Shown here: positions 24,974-33,163 of the stretch, one piece after another
Position numbering within the stretch: the stretch's first letter is position 1
How the letters are laid out: every line of letters starts with the position of its first letter
DNA from: an uncultured Rhodospirillales bacterium
Lineage (GTDB): Bacteria; Pseudomonadota; Alphaproteobacteria; RF32; CAG-239
Assembly (NCBI GenBank): GCA_902778645.1
Contig: CACYYO010000006.1
Coordinates: forward strand, 1-51,673
Direction of reading: 5' to 3'
Length of the DNA: 51,673 nt
The notes under the pieces: model-generated
Database searches by the model: none
Seen by the model: only the letters and a program-made list of their open reading frames with translations
Told to the model about the DNA's origin: nothing
Translations under genes and position numbers: made by a program

Positions 24974-25726
24974 ATGAACGAAATGCTTACTTACATTCGT
25001 GAGAACAGTCGCGTGTCTGAAAACGAGCTGAGCCCCATGAGCTGGCAGAAAATGGTTGATGAGGTTATCCTGCCACAAATTGCCGGACGGAGCAACCGCT
25101 GGCACATCACCGACGAATTCATGGTCTTTATGGCCAAATTCGGCAAAGAGTGCTTTGAGATGGACGGGCGCTATGGCACCACTCTTGCCCCCGTACTTTT
25201 TACAGTTGCCATGCAGCGCCTCAGCAAGGGGGCTCTTCGGCACAAAGGGGTGAACTTCTTCAACCAGCTCCCCGAGAAGTACTGGGAGTACAGCTCTGCC
25301 CATGATGACTATGGCGTCATGACAAAGGGTTGTCTCCAGTTTATCTATGAGGGGTTACCGGTTGCCGCTGGTTTCGAGCCCACTCGAGAGTACGCCCTCA
25401 TTCAGGCATGGGGGCTGGTCGAACATCTGGACGCTGAAGGGAATCGCTACGATTTCGACCTGTATTGCGACAATCCCGAGGAGAATGGTGCCAGGCTCTA
25501 TGCCACCGGCCTACGTATCGTCGACGATTGGTCTGACAAAAAAGAGCAGTACGAGCACTTTGCAACGCCGAATCAATGGCGTAAGCATAAGGCTTGGTTT
25601 TTCGATCTTGCCGAGGAGCTTGACTGGAACGACTTTTTCTCCCGCATTTATGACCCTGCCGGCAAGAGTTGGCTTAGGCGTCGGAGAGAGAAGAAAGCCA
25701 TCAGAAAAGAAATTCTCAGTGCGTAG
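24974..25726 (+). CDS. Unknown 250-residue soluble protein
   Basis: The product is a Trp- and acid-rich soluble protein without signal or membrane segments and with a very basic C-terminus (SWLRRRREKKAIRKE). I recognise no family. The ATG lacks a Shine-Dalgarno site and follows a TAAATAAATAAA leader. Codon use is clearly GC-richer (CTC, GCC, CGC frequent) than in flanking metK or the transporter. It stands alone with a promoter and a perfect-stem terminator, as expected for an acquired single gene. Confidence 0.65.
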   Translation: MNEMLTYIRENSRVSENELSPMSWQKMVDEVILPQIAGRSNRWHITDEFMVFMAKFGKECFEMDGRYGTTLAPVLFTVAMQRLSKGALRHKGVNFFNQLPEKYWEYSSAHDDYGVMTKGCLQFIYEGLPVAAGFEPTREYALIQAWGLVEHLDAEGNRYDFDLYCDNPEENGARLYATGLRIVDDWSDKKEQYEHFATPNQWRKHKAWFFDLAEELDWNDFFSRIYDPAGKSWLRRRREKKAIRKEILSA

Positions 25727-25741
25727 AATCTCTCGTCTTAC

Positions 25742-25774
25742 AATAAAAGCAACCTATCACAGGTTGCTTTTATT
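25742..25774 (+). terminator. Terminator of the 24974 gene
   Basis: A perfect 14-bp stem (AATAAAAGCAACCT with AGGTTGCTTTTATT, 5-nt loop), 15 nt after the stop. Confidence 0.93.
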
Positions 25775-25788
25775 GTTTTAAATTATGC

Positions 25789-25827
25789 AAAAAAAAAACG
25801 GTTTGGAAGCAGATGCTCCAAACCGTT
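25789..25827 (-). terminator. Terminator of the 25840-25989 small gene
   Basis: On the minus strand AACGGTTTGGA and TCCAAACCGTT form an 11-bp stem followed by ten T residues. Confidence 0.88.
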
Positions 25828-25839
25828 GTTAATGATGAC

Positions 25840-25989
25840 CTAGCCCAGACCACCGTACTGACCGGTTCGATGTTTCAGAGCTCGGGCTTGTTCGCGTTCG
25901 AGTTGATACTGTGTCTTGGGTTTGTTCTTTTTGCCCTCACCCTTTTGCTTTTTGTCGTTATGAGCTGGGCGCTGAGTTTTGTTTGCCAT
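25840..25989 (-). CDS. Small basic protein of 49 residues
   Basis: ATG 25987-25989 to TAG 25842-25840 encodes a Lys/Gln/Arg-rich protein beginning MANKTQRPAHNDKKQK and ending GQYGGLG. Support for a real gene is a strong terminator 12 nt after its stop on the same strand, GC-rich wobble use (CTC, CGC, GCC) like the neighbouring 24974 gene, and an AT-rich SD-less leader like that class. The overlapping plus-strand frame (25813-25998) has none of these. Function unknown; the charge suggests nucleic-acid or ribosome contact. Confidence 0.65.
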   Translation of the reverse strand: MANKTQRPAHNDKKQKGEGKKNKPKTQYQLEREQARALKHRTGQYGGLG

Positions 25990-26133
25990 AAAAATTAAAG
26001 TTAAAAAATTATAGAAATAAATGTATAAAAGCGCCTATGTGATATACCTACTTTTGTATTATGTCAAATGAAAACATTTTTTAATCTTTTTATGTCACAC
26101 TTTCATCATGCTAATATTTTATCAGAGGTTGAA

Positions 26134-27525
26134 ATGACTGTATTTTTGCTTGCCGTTGCGGCGTTAGTTTTGGGCTATTTAATATATGGGCGAATCGTCG
26201 AAAAAATTTTTTGCATTAATGAAAAGGCTGTGACGCCCGCTGTCGCTAAACGTGATAATGTCGATTTTATGACTTTACCAAACTGGCGTGTTTTTCTGAT
26301 TCAATTTCTCAATATCGCCGGTTTAGGACCTGTGTTCGGGGCTATATTAGGAGCTCTGTATGGTCCGGTTGCTTTATTATGGATTGTGTTCGGTTCTATT
26401 TTTGCCGGCGGCGTGCACGATTATATGGCCGGCATGATTTCTGTTCGCAACGGAGGACAATCGCTTGTTCCGTTGGTCGAAAAATATCTGGGTTCCAGAG
26501 TTAAAAGCCTGTTTCTTATTTTTATGGTCTTCTTTCTGTTGCTTCTCGGTGCTGTCTTTGCCATGAGTCCGGCGCATATGCTCGCGGATATGTCCGGTAC
26601 GCCTTTTATCTGGTGGATTATTGCCGTTTTCGGATACTATTTTTTGGCAACCTTATTGCCGATTGATAAGATTATCGGGCGGTTTTATCCGTTATTTGCC
26701 TTATTGCTCCTCGGGGTCTCGTTGGCTATGATTGTGGTCTTATTTATGAGCAACAACGCTTTTTATCCGGAATTAACCTTAAATAACTTGCATCCTAAAG
26801 GATTGCCGATTTTCCCGTTGATGTTTGTGACAATCGCCTGTGGGGCTTTGAGCGGGTTTCATGCTACACAATCTCCTTTAATGGCGCGTTGTCTCGAAAA
26901 TGAAAAATACGGGCGTTCCATCTTTTACGGCGCTATGATTACGGAAGGAATCGTCGCTCTCATTTGGGCAACTTTAGGAATCGCCTTTTATCAAGGAAGT
27001 GAGGGCTTGAATGATGTTATCAGCCAAAGCGGTCCGGGAGGTGTTGTCTCCGGTGTTGCCAAGGGGTACTTGGGACAGATCGGCGGAATTTTAGCCGTAT
27101 TATCTGTTGTTTTGCTGTCTATCACCTCCGGTGACACGGCTTTCCGCTCTGCTCGACTGACAATCGGGGATTATTGGCAAAAAGAAAATAAATCTCTCAA
27201 AAAACGTTTGATCATCAGTACCATGGTTCTCTCCGGCGGTATTGCCATGAGCTTTTTTGATTTAACAACTATTTGGCTCTATTTCGGTTGGGCTAATCAA
27301 TGCTTGGCAACCATCACTTTATGGATGGCGACATTTTATCTCTACAAACAACACAAATGTTTTTGGCTGACCCTGTTGCCGGCCGGTTTTATGACCTCGG
27401 TCTGTGTTACTTATATTATGTATGATAAAATCGGGTTCAGACTGCCGCTTGATTGGTCAATTATTGTCGGAGCCATCATGGCTGTGATTGCTGTTGTTTG
27501 CTTTGTTATCAAACATAAAAAGTAG
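26134..27525 (+). CDS. CstA-family carbon starvation / peptide or pyruvate transporter
   Basis: The 463-residue polytopic protein (about 12 helices) has CstA hallmarks: QFLNIAGLGPVFGAILGALYGP, GSIFAGGVHDYMAGMISVRNGG, SGFHATQSPLMARC and a late SITSGDTAFRSARL. It is the short family form, much shorter than E. coli CstA (701). Members import peptides or pyruvate under starvation. ATG 26134 is preferred because AGAGG lies 5 nt upstream; an upstream in-frame ATG at 26068 would add 22 residues without a visible site. It precedes the HD gene by 19 nt, likely an operon. Confidence 0.9.
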   Translation: MTVFLLAVAALVLGYLIYGRIVEKIFCINEKAVTPAVAKRDNVDFMTLPNWRVFLIQFLNIAGLGPVFGAILGALYGPVALLWIVFGSIFAGGVHDYMAGMISVRNGGQSLVPLVEKYLGSRVKSLFLIFMVFFLLLLGAVFAMSPAHMLADMSGTPFIWWIIAVFGYYFLATLLPIDKIIGRFYPLFALLLLGVSLAMIVVLFMSNNAFYPELTLNNLHPKGLPIFPLMFVTIACGALSGFHATQSPLMARCLENEKYGRSIFYGAMITEGIVALIWATLGIAFYQGSEGLNDVISQSGPGGVVSGVAKGYLGQIGGILAVLSVVLLSITSGDTAFRSARLTIGDYWQKENKSLKKRLIISTMVLSGGIAMSFFDLTTIWLYFGWANQCLATITLWMATFYLYKQHKCFWLTLLPAGFMTSVCVTYIMYDKIGFRLPLDWSIIVGAIMAVIAVVCFVIKHKK

Positions 27526-27544
27526 TAGAAAGAGGTATAATCTA

Positions 27545-28333
27545 ATGAATAAAGTCTATTCAGCGACTAAACTTATGTGTGATACTTATGCCGCTCAGAT
27601 ACAGAACACAGCAGAAGATGTGGAAAGGTGGTTAACGCATAAGATTAAACATACTTTTCAAGTCACTCATGAAATTATGAATATTTTCTATTTCACAAAA
27701 GAGGTCTATGAGGCTTTTGATGAGGAAGATAAGGAGTTGGTTGAACTGTCGGCCATTCTTCATGATTTGGGACGTCTCTATCAACATAACAAAAAAAAGA
27801 TTTTGCCCTCTGAAGAATTTGAGCATGGGGCTGCAGCTGTTAATATTTTGAAAAAAAATGAATTGTTTAATAATCCTATTCTTTTGTTTGCTATCGGCGA
27901 GCACAATCATTATCAAATTAATTATCAAAATCCTTATTACATAAATTTGAATGAGCAAGATAAGAAAAAAGCTGAGATTATCGCCAAATTATTGCGTGAT
28001 GCAGATAAGTTAGATAATATCCGTTTCACGGTTTATCATCATGATTGCTATGTTGATAAAAATTTGCGTTCAGGCGGCCTGTCTGAGCCGGTAAAAAAAT
28101 ATTTACGCGCCCGTCAATCCGTTAACTACGACAAATGTTCTATTAAAAGAGAGAATTTTACTGCCTCGGAATACCTTGCCGGCTATCTTGGTTGGATTAA
28201 TGACATATATTTTGATGTTAGTAAGCAGATTATTCGTGATTTGGGCTTTATTGAATTCGGCATTGCAAAAGCGGAAGAACTCGGAGCTTCAAAGGAGGAC
28301 TTGGCCTTTTTGAAAAAATATTTGGTGATTTAA
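27545..28333 (+). CDS. HD-domain phosphohydrolase
   Basis: The 262-residue protein has the HD metal site: H in KHTFQVTHEI near 30-40, ILHDLGR (HD pair near 72), FEHGAAA near 95 and RDADKLDN near 160. HD enzymes hydrolyse phosphate esters such as nucleotides or (p)ppGpp; the substrate here is unknown. ATG 27545 follows AAGAGG by about 9 nt. Closeness to the CstA-type gene suggests co-expression, possibly under a starvation program. The tail after residue 200 is unassigned. Confidence 0.85.
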   Translation: MNKVYSATKLMCDTYAAQIQNTAEDVERWLTHKIKHTFQVTHEIMNIFYFTKEVYEAFDEEDKELVELSAILHDLGRLYQHNKKKILPSEEFEHGAAAVNILKKNELFNNPILLFAIGEHNHYQINYQNPYYINLNEQDKKKAEIIAKLLRDADKLDNIRFTVYHHDCYVDKNLRSGGLSEPVKKYLRARQSVNYDKCSIKRENFTASEYLAGYLGWINDIYFDVSKQIIRDLGFIEFGIAKAEELGASKEDLAFLKKYLVI

Positions 28334-28341
28334 TAAAATCT

Positions 28342-28417
28342 TCGCAGGTTCGAGCTGTCTTTCATTTTCACCATTAAAAAAGCGTCCATAAAGGACGCCT
28401 TTTTAATGGTGGGAGTG
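28342..28417. repeat. 76-nt direct repeat, copy 1 (tRNA-Val terminator region)
   Basis: Identical to 28596-28671. It contains the palindrome CACCATTAAAAA...TTTTTAATGGTG around GCGTCC/GGACGC and starts with TCGCAGGTTCGAG, an inverted copy of the tRNA-Val T-arm. It can also terminate the HD gene transcript. Confidence 0.9.
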
Positions 28418-28595
28418 ATAACTCGTAAAATTCATTTACTCGTTATCGACGGTTCCAATGCTTCTATTGCGCAATAAATTGCGCACTGAAGCATTCCTCC
28501 GTTGGCAGGACTGACGTCGCTCTCGCTCCGTCGCTGCGTCGTCGCAATTGCGGCGATACTTCGTCTCGCCTGCTCCTCCTGGTCGAACTGCTTTC
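28418..28595. other. Spacer between the two 76-nt repeats
   Basis: This 178-nt segment contains no ORF but several small inverted repeats (ATTGCGCAATAAATTGCGCA, CGTCGC-rich stretches). It looks like debris of an earlier integration or a repeat element next to the att site. Confidence 0.35.
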
Positions 28596-28671
28596 TCGCA
28601 GGTTCGAGCTGTCTTTCATTTTCACCATTAAAAAAGCGTCCATAAAGGACGCCTTTTTAATGGTGGGAGTG
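28596..28671. repeat. 76-nt direct repeat, copy 2
   Basis: Identical to 28342-28417. On the minus strand its hairpin is the original terminator of tRNA-Val, now separated from the gene by the integrated element. Confidence 0.9.
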
Positions 28672-28710
28672 GCAGGACTCGAACCTGCGACCTCTACGAT
28701 GTCAACGTAA
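28661..28710 (-). other. attL: displaced 3' half of tRNA-Val
   Basis: Fifty bases identical to 36494-36543, covering the CCA end, acceptor 3' strand, T-arm, variable region and anticodon loop of tRNA-Val on the minus strand, then diverging at 28711. Confidence 0.95.
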
Positions 28711-28836
28711 ATGTATTTATTTTTCTTATTTTTGATTTGTTTTTAATATATATTATTTTTCCTTTATTTTCAAGCATTTTTAATTGACTTTTGTTTTCTC
28801 AAGTTTTATGATTTTTTATAGTTTTTTATAAAATAT

Positions 28837-28857
28837 GTTACCTAACAGTTACCTAAA
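28837..28857. promoter_or_regulatory. Candidate integrase arm-type sites, left
   Basis: Two copies of GTTACCTAA begin 11 bp apart (28837 and 28848), 19 nt before the integrase start. The same doublet recurs at 36427-36447 near the right end. Confidence 0.6.
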
Positions 28858-28875
28858 ATAATATGGAATATAAAA

Positions 28876-30129
28876 ATGCCTAAATTAAATAAGTCATTTA
28901 TCAATCAAATAAAAGATGAAATACATAAGGATAAAGTTTATACTGATGATGAAATTAAGAAGTTAAACATCCGTATTCAAGGAAACAAAAAAACTTGGGT
29001 ACTTATTTATAGAATAAATGGTCATCAAAAAAAGCTGTCTTTGGGTTCTATTTTCGAGCGCACTCCAGATAGTGTAAGAGCTGAAGCAATTGATTTGTTG
29101 AATATGATAAATAGAGGTATTGACCCTGCACAAGAGAAAAAGCGCTATCAAGAAGAGATGAATGTTAAACAATTATGCGAACTCTATATGAAAGAAGGAG
29201 TAGCACACAAGAAACAATCTACCCTTAAAATTGATGAAGGAAGAATTACACATCACATTAATCCAATAATAGGAAATATAAAGTTATCTGAACTTAATAC
29301 CGGTGATATTGAAAAAATGATGATTAAAATTATTAATGGTGATGTAAAATCAGCAAAAGAAAGCGAGAAAAAAAGAGGGAGAAGCATCGTTACAGGTGGT
29401 AGTGAAGCAGCTAATCGTACTGTTCAGCTTCTAAGTGCAATCTTAAATTTTGCTATTCATAGAGAACTCATTGATAAAAACCCGGCTAAATATGTTAAGC
29501 GACCTGCATCTCATAAAAAAGAGATTTTTTTAACTATTGAAGAGATTAAAAAACTAGGCTTAGCGTTGGCAGACCCTCAACATGCAGATAAAAAAACAGC
29601 AATCAATGCTATTAAACTTATTCTTTTAACCGGATGCCGCAAAACAGAAATATTATCTTTGAGGTGGGATTATATTGATTTTAATAGTAAATGTTTTAGG
29701 TTTCCTGATACTAAAACAGGAAAACAAACAAGAGCCTTTGGTGAGGCCGCTAAAAATTTATTGGAAGAGCTAAAAAGAAAAACAAATTCAGACTGGGTGT
29801 TTCCTGCAACGAGGGGAAATGGATTTTATATAGGTTTACCCAAAACTTTTCATCAAATATGTTACTCTCATCCTTTAGGAGAGGATGGTAAGCCAGACTT
29901 AAACAAATCATCTTATATCACTAAAGCAGATGTTAGCCTACATACCTTACGACATAGCTTTGCGACCATCGCTAATTCTCTAAATTTTAACGATTTTACA
30001 ATTGCCGGAATGATTGGGCACAAAATAGGAGGTGTTACAAGACGATATAGCCATGATGTCGATGAGGCGATAGTTATGGCTGCCGATAAAGTTTCAGAAT
30101 ATATTTCTAAAGCACTGGAGGGAAAATAA
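28876..30129 (+). CDS. int: Tyrosine recombinase / integrase
   Basis: The 417-residue protein has a P4-integrase-like N-terminal arm-binding domain, a central SAM-like core-binding domain (about 95-200) and a catalytic domain with GCRKTE (Arg near 255), TKTGKQ (Lys near 280), HTLRH (H356, R359), a GHK motif near 383 and the nucleophile in RRYSH (Y391). It would catalyse integration and excision at the 50-bp att core in tRNA-Val. The gene lies 166 nt inside attL and reads into the element. The next ORF starts immediately after its stop. Confidence 0.96.
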   Translation: MPKLNKSFINQIKDEIHKDKVYTDDEIKKLNIRIQGNKKTWVLIYRINGHQKKLSLGSIFERTPDSVRAEAIDLLNMINRGIDPAQEKKRYQEEMNVKQLCELYMKEGVAHKKQSTLKIDEGRITHHINPIIGNIKLSELNTGDIEKMMIKIINGDVKSAKESEKKRGRSIVTGGSEAANRTVQLLSAILNFAIHRELIDKNPAKYVKRPASHKKEIFLTIEEIKKLGLALADPQHADKKTAINAIKLILLTGCRKTEILSLRWDYIDFNSKCFRFPDTKTGKQTRAFGEAAKNLLEELKRKTNSDWVFPATRGNGFYIGLPKTFHQICYSHPLGEDGKPDLNKSSYITKADVSLHTLRHSFATIANSLNFNDFTIAGMIGHKIGGVTRRYSHDVDEAIVMAADKVSEYISKALEGK

Positions 30130-30720
30130 ATGGCAGATACACCTGAACAACAAGAGAATCAACCAAAGAGGAAAAAATATCAAAGGAAAAAAGAAAAAAA
30201 TCAATTTGAGGATGTTGTTAAGCATAAAATTCACAAGTACGGATTCATTAGGTCGCTTGAAGAAAATCAAAAGAGATATTTTGAGGAAACAACCACTCAA
30301 ATCAAAGCTCTTTACAATCATTATGGATTAAATTTTGACCCACTAATAAACGGACATAAATTGGCAATCCGTTTAGCTAAGGAGTTTATTCCTGGATTTT
30401 TAGACCCAGATTACCATATAGGTCGTAAAAAAGAGGATATTTATTTTAGACCATTTGCAATTTGCTGTGCTTTTAAGATTTTGAGCATAGAGAGCTTTCC
30501 TGAAAAAGTATCTATAACTTCATTAGCTAAAGAAGCACAAAAAAGATGGAAATTAATGAATAATGAGAAATCGTTAAGAGTTAGATATGAAGAAATAAAG
30601 AAAACTGAAATTTACAGTATTTTTGAAAAATGTTTCCCAAATAATAAAGTAAAAGAAGAGCAATTGGTACATTTAAATGATTTCTTAAATACCTGTTTGC
30701 ACGCAATGATGCAAAAATAA
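30130..30720 (+). CDS. Unknown basic protein encoded directly after int
   Basis: The 196-residue product has a Lys/Arg-rich N-terminus (KRKKYQRKKEKNQ) and a helical remainder without a recognised family. Its ATG begins at the base after the integrase stop, so the two genes are co-transcribed and probably co-translated. It may bind DNA and assist recombination or replication of the element, but this is only inferred from charge and position. AT content matches the rest of the element. Confidence 0.7.
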   Translation: MADTPEQQENQPKRKKYQRKKEKNQFEDVVKHKIHKYGFIRSLEENQKRYFEETTTQIKALYNHYGLNFDPLINGHKLAIRLAKEFIPGFLDPDYHIGRKKEDIYFRPFAICCAFKILSIESFPEKVSITSLAKEAQKRWKLMNNEKSLRVRYEEIKKTEIYSIFEKCFPNNKVKEEQLVHLNDFLNTCLHAMMQK

Positions 30721-30755
30721 ATTGTACAGAAAAGATTTCTCTTTTAATGTACAAT
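30721..30755 (+). terminator. Hairpin / probable terminator after int operon
   Basis: ATTGTACA pairs with TGTACAAT, enclosing AAAAGA/TCTTTT, followed by TTTTCC. It begins at the stop codon of the 30130 gene. Confidence 0.6.
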
Positions 30756-30827
30756 TTTCCGTTTTTACATTCTCTTAATCGCACAAAATCAATCTTGCGA
30801 GATTTGTTTAATATAGGAGAATAAAAA

Positions 30828-31052
30828 ATGGAAAACAAATATTTGACCCGAAAAGAAGCTGCAATCTATTTAACATCGACTTTAGGCTTGCCTACAAGTC
30901 ACAAAACACTAGCAAAATTAGCAACGACAGGCGGTGGACCTGAATATCAGCATTTTGGAAGCCGGAGAGTCGTTTATACGTTTGAAAGTTTAATTGCGTG
31001 GGCTAACTCTAAGCTATCAAAGCCAATTTTGAATAGTTCACAACAAATTTAA
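30828..31052 (+). CDS. AlpA-like / excisionase-type helix-turn-helix protein
   Basis: The 74-residue protein reads as a single winged HTH (HTH_17/AlpA type): YLTRKEAAIYL, then GLPTSHKTLAKLA, GGGPEYQHFGSRRVVYTFESLIAWA. Such proteins act as excision factors or activators of integrase in satellites and prophages. AGGAG lies just upstream of the ATG. It is separated from int by a hairpin and precedes the Rep gene, the regulator position common in PICI elements. Confidence 0.85.
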   Translation: MENKYLTRKEAAIYLTSTLGLPTSHKTLAKLATTGGGPEYQHFGSRRVVYTFESLIAWANSKLSKPILNSSQQI

Positions 31053-31126
31053 TCCCAAAAATGAAATTTATTTAACCGGCATATTTACTGCCGGAGGGCT
31101 CAATATACCATAAAAGGAATGTATTA

Positions 31127-31789
31127 ATGATGGCAAAAAAGGATAATTATTGCACTAATTGGAGAGAGCTTGAAATGAAGTCATTTCAATTACTTGAAGG
31201 TCTTTACCTCATTAAAGAATCGCCTCAATCTTTAGTGGAAATTTTAAATAATAATAAATATTATAATCTTCCACGATGGAAAACACTAAACTCATGGATA
31301 AAATTAACTACTCTCTGCTATTTTTTGATAGATAAGAACGAATATAAAGCCTTTAGTTTGAGGTTTTCTAGAGAAATGATAGCAAAAATACAAAACAACT
31401 CAAAACCTTTAGACTATATCAGAAGGAAAATATCACAAAGCCTAAAAAAAGAGCTCGGATATGTACCTTTGTATTTGTTTGGAATACATAACGAGGATAA
31501 TGGAAATATCCATATTCACGGTATGATAAAAATAGAAAATAACCCCCAAGCAGTAACAGCAGCCCTTAAAATTGCTGCTTGTGGCCGAAAATATAAAACT
31601 ATGAGCATAAATAAGAATATTCTTAGAATTACTAACTTAAATTGCACATATGGTTGGTTAAAATATATTTTTAAGTACAAGCAATATAATGAACATATAT
31701 ATGTTTGCAGAAAACTAATTCAAGAAAATCAGAAATTTTATGAACGAATGAAAAGACGGCTTCTGAGAATAAAAAAGAATTTAATTTAA
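31127..31789 (+). CDS. rep: HUH-type replication initiator (Rep)
   Basis: The 220-residue protein contains GNIHIHGMI, with H129-x-H131 forming an HUH metal site, preceded by a FGIHNEDNG strand as in rolling-circle Rep proteins, and followed by a helix carrying several tyrosines (YGWLKYIFKYKQY near 180-192), one of which is the likely nucleophile. It would nick an origin in the element to start rolling-circle replication or processing. ATG ATG at 31127 follows AAAGGA. A strong hairpin follows. A relaxase or transposase of the HUH class is the alternative. Confidence 0.7.
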   Translation: MMAKKDNYCTNWRELEMKSFQLLEGLYLIKESPQSLVEILNNNKYYNLPRWKTLNSWIKLTTLCYFLIDKNEYKAFSLRFSREMIAKIQNNSKPLDYIRRKISQSLKKELGYVPLYLFGIHNEDNGNIHIHGMIKIENNPQAVTAALKIAACGRKYKTMSINKNILRITNLNCTYGWLKYIFKYKQYNEHIYVCRKLIQENQKFYERMKRRLLRIKKNLI

Positions 31790-31790
31790 T

Positions 31791-31833
31791 AACAAAAGAG
31801 CATAGACCGCCAAGAGTCAAATGCTCTTTTGTT
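31791..31833. terminator. Terminator after rep
   Basis: AACAAAAGAGCAT (31791-31803) pairs perfectly with ATGCTCTTTTGTT (31821-31833) across a 17-nt loop. It separates the replication genes from the cargo unit. Confidence 0.75.
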
Positions 31834-31856
31834 GTAGGAAAGATACAATAATGTGT

Positions 31857-31884
31857 TTGACATTCATTATGAAAAATCTAATAT
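31857..31884 (+). promoter_or_regulatory. Promoter for the Ntn-hydrolase cargo unit
   Basis: Consensus TTGACA (31857-31862), 16-nt spacer, TAATAT (31879-31884); leader about 16 nt to ATG 31907. Confidence 0.75.
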
Positions 31885-31906
31885 AAATAAAAATTAAGAG
31901 GGCTAA

Positions 31907-33121
31907 ATGACAACTGAAGTTATCATAAAAAATAAATCCGGTATGGTTCTTGCTGCAGATAGTGCCGTAACGCTTACGGGTATTGGAGCTTATGGACAAC
32001 GACCTAAAGTATATAATTCAGCAAATAAATTATTCACTTTATCAAAAACTGAACCCGTAGGTGTTTTGTTTTATAATTCAGCAACAGTAAACGGTGTTCC
32101 TATAGAGCTTATTATAAAGGAATTTAGAGAAAGGTATGGGGGTTATAAAACATTAAAAAGATACCAACAACATATGATAAAATTTATTGAAAAATTTGTT
32201 TGTTCCTATGGAAAACAAATTTTGCTGTCTGATTTTTTTAGTAGCTTTTTAATGTACGTATCTAATTGTATTGTAAATAGTAAAAATATAGATTCTTTGA
32301 TAGATGAAAAAATAAAAGAGCTACAGGATAAACAAAAAGAATACGCATATTGCATTAAATTTAGCGGGATTTCTGTCGAAGATATAAAACAAGATTTTGA
32401 AACGAATCTTTTTTATACAAGAGAATTTTCTAAATTTAAGGAAGTGACAAATTATCCTAAAGACATTAATAGCCTCCTGAATTTATACTATGAATACATC
32501 ATTAATTTTATGAATCAAACATATACGGGTATAGCTATTTGTGGATACGGAAAAAACGATTTTTTCCCAAAAGTTTACCAATTTAAAATATATGGAGTTC
32601 TTAATAAACATCTTTTAACAGGAGATTTTTGTGCTCATGAGAAACAAGATGCTGAAATTATTCCTCTCGCACAAAAACAAATGATAGAAACTTTTATTTC
32701 AGGCGTTTCAAGTAAATTATATAATACTTTAAGAAGTTTTTATGAACAAAATTTTGATGCTCTTATTAAAGCAATAGTACCAAGTCTGAAAATAGAAGCA
32801 AGTCCTTCAGAAATTACTTCTAGATTGAAAAATAAATTTATAGAAAGCAGAAATTATTTTGAACAAATTGTGCTTTCAACAGAAGTTACACCCTTAATAC
32901 GAACTTTAGAGTACTTGTCTCGTGAAGAAATGGCAGAGCTAGCTGAAAACTTAATCAATATCCAAGTTCTAAAATATAAAGTAACACCAGAATTAGAGAC
33001 TGTTGGGGGGCCTATTGATGTAGCAATAATATCAAAGCATGACGGATTCGTTTGGAAAAAGAGGAAGTTATATTTTCCTAAAGATTTAAATTTTCAGTTT
33101 TTTGAAAATTACTTTAAATAA
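31907..33121 (+). CDS. Proteasome-beta/HslV-like Ntn hydrolase
   Basis: After Met1 the sequence starts TTEVIIKNKSGMVLAADSAVT. Removal of Met would expose Thr as N-terminal nucleophile, with Asp at position 17 of the mature chain exactly as in proteasome beta subunits and HslV, and ANKLFTL at the place of the catalytic Lys strand. The remaining 300 residues are helical and unlike HslV, ending in a conserved-looking GGPIDVAIISKHDGFVWKKR. At 404 residues it is about twice a proteasome subunit. No ATPase partner is encoded nearby. It has its own promoter and AAGAGGG site and is followed by a 58-residue ORF. Cargo position suggests phage or host defence, unproven. Confidence 0.75.
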   Translation: MTTEVIIKNKSGMVLAADSAVTLTGIGAYGQRPKVYNSANKLFTLSKTEPVGVLFYNSATVNGVPIELIIKEFRERYGGYKTLKRYQQHMIKFIEKFVCSYGKQILLSDFFSSFLMYVSNCIVNSKNIDSLIDEKIKELQDKQKEYAYCIKFSGISVEDIKQDFETNLFYTREFSKFKEVTNYPKDINSLLNLYYEYIINFMNQTYTGIAICGYGKNDFFPKVYQFKIYGVLNKHLLTGDFCAHEKQDAEIIPLAQKQMIETFISGVSSKLYNTLRSFYEQNFDALIKAIVPSLKIEASPSEITSRLKNKFIESRNYFEQIVLSTEVTPLIRTLEYLSREEMAELAENLINIQVLKYKVTPELETVGGPIDVAIISKHDGFVWKKRKLYFPKDLNFQFFENYFK

Positions 33122-33163
33122 TTTTTAATAAGTGTTATATTGTAATAAATATAGGAGGTAGCC

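Noticed and set aside
25813-25998. Plus-strand 61-residue hydrophobic ORF
   Set aside because: It is the complement of a better-supported minus-strand 49-residue gene that has its own terminator and codon pattern; the plus frame has no ribosome binding site.
26068-26133. Upstream ATG extension of the CstA-type transporter
   Set aside because: It lacks a ribosome binding site, whereas ATG 26134 has AGAGG 5 nt upstream and begins directly with the first membrane helix.
28837-28857. Repeated GTTACCTAA as a CRISPR or tandem repeat array
   Set aside because: Only two 9-bp copies at each element end, with fixed 11-bp spacing; fits protein-binding sites. No CRISPR array was seen anywhere in the window.
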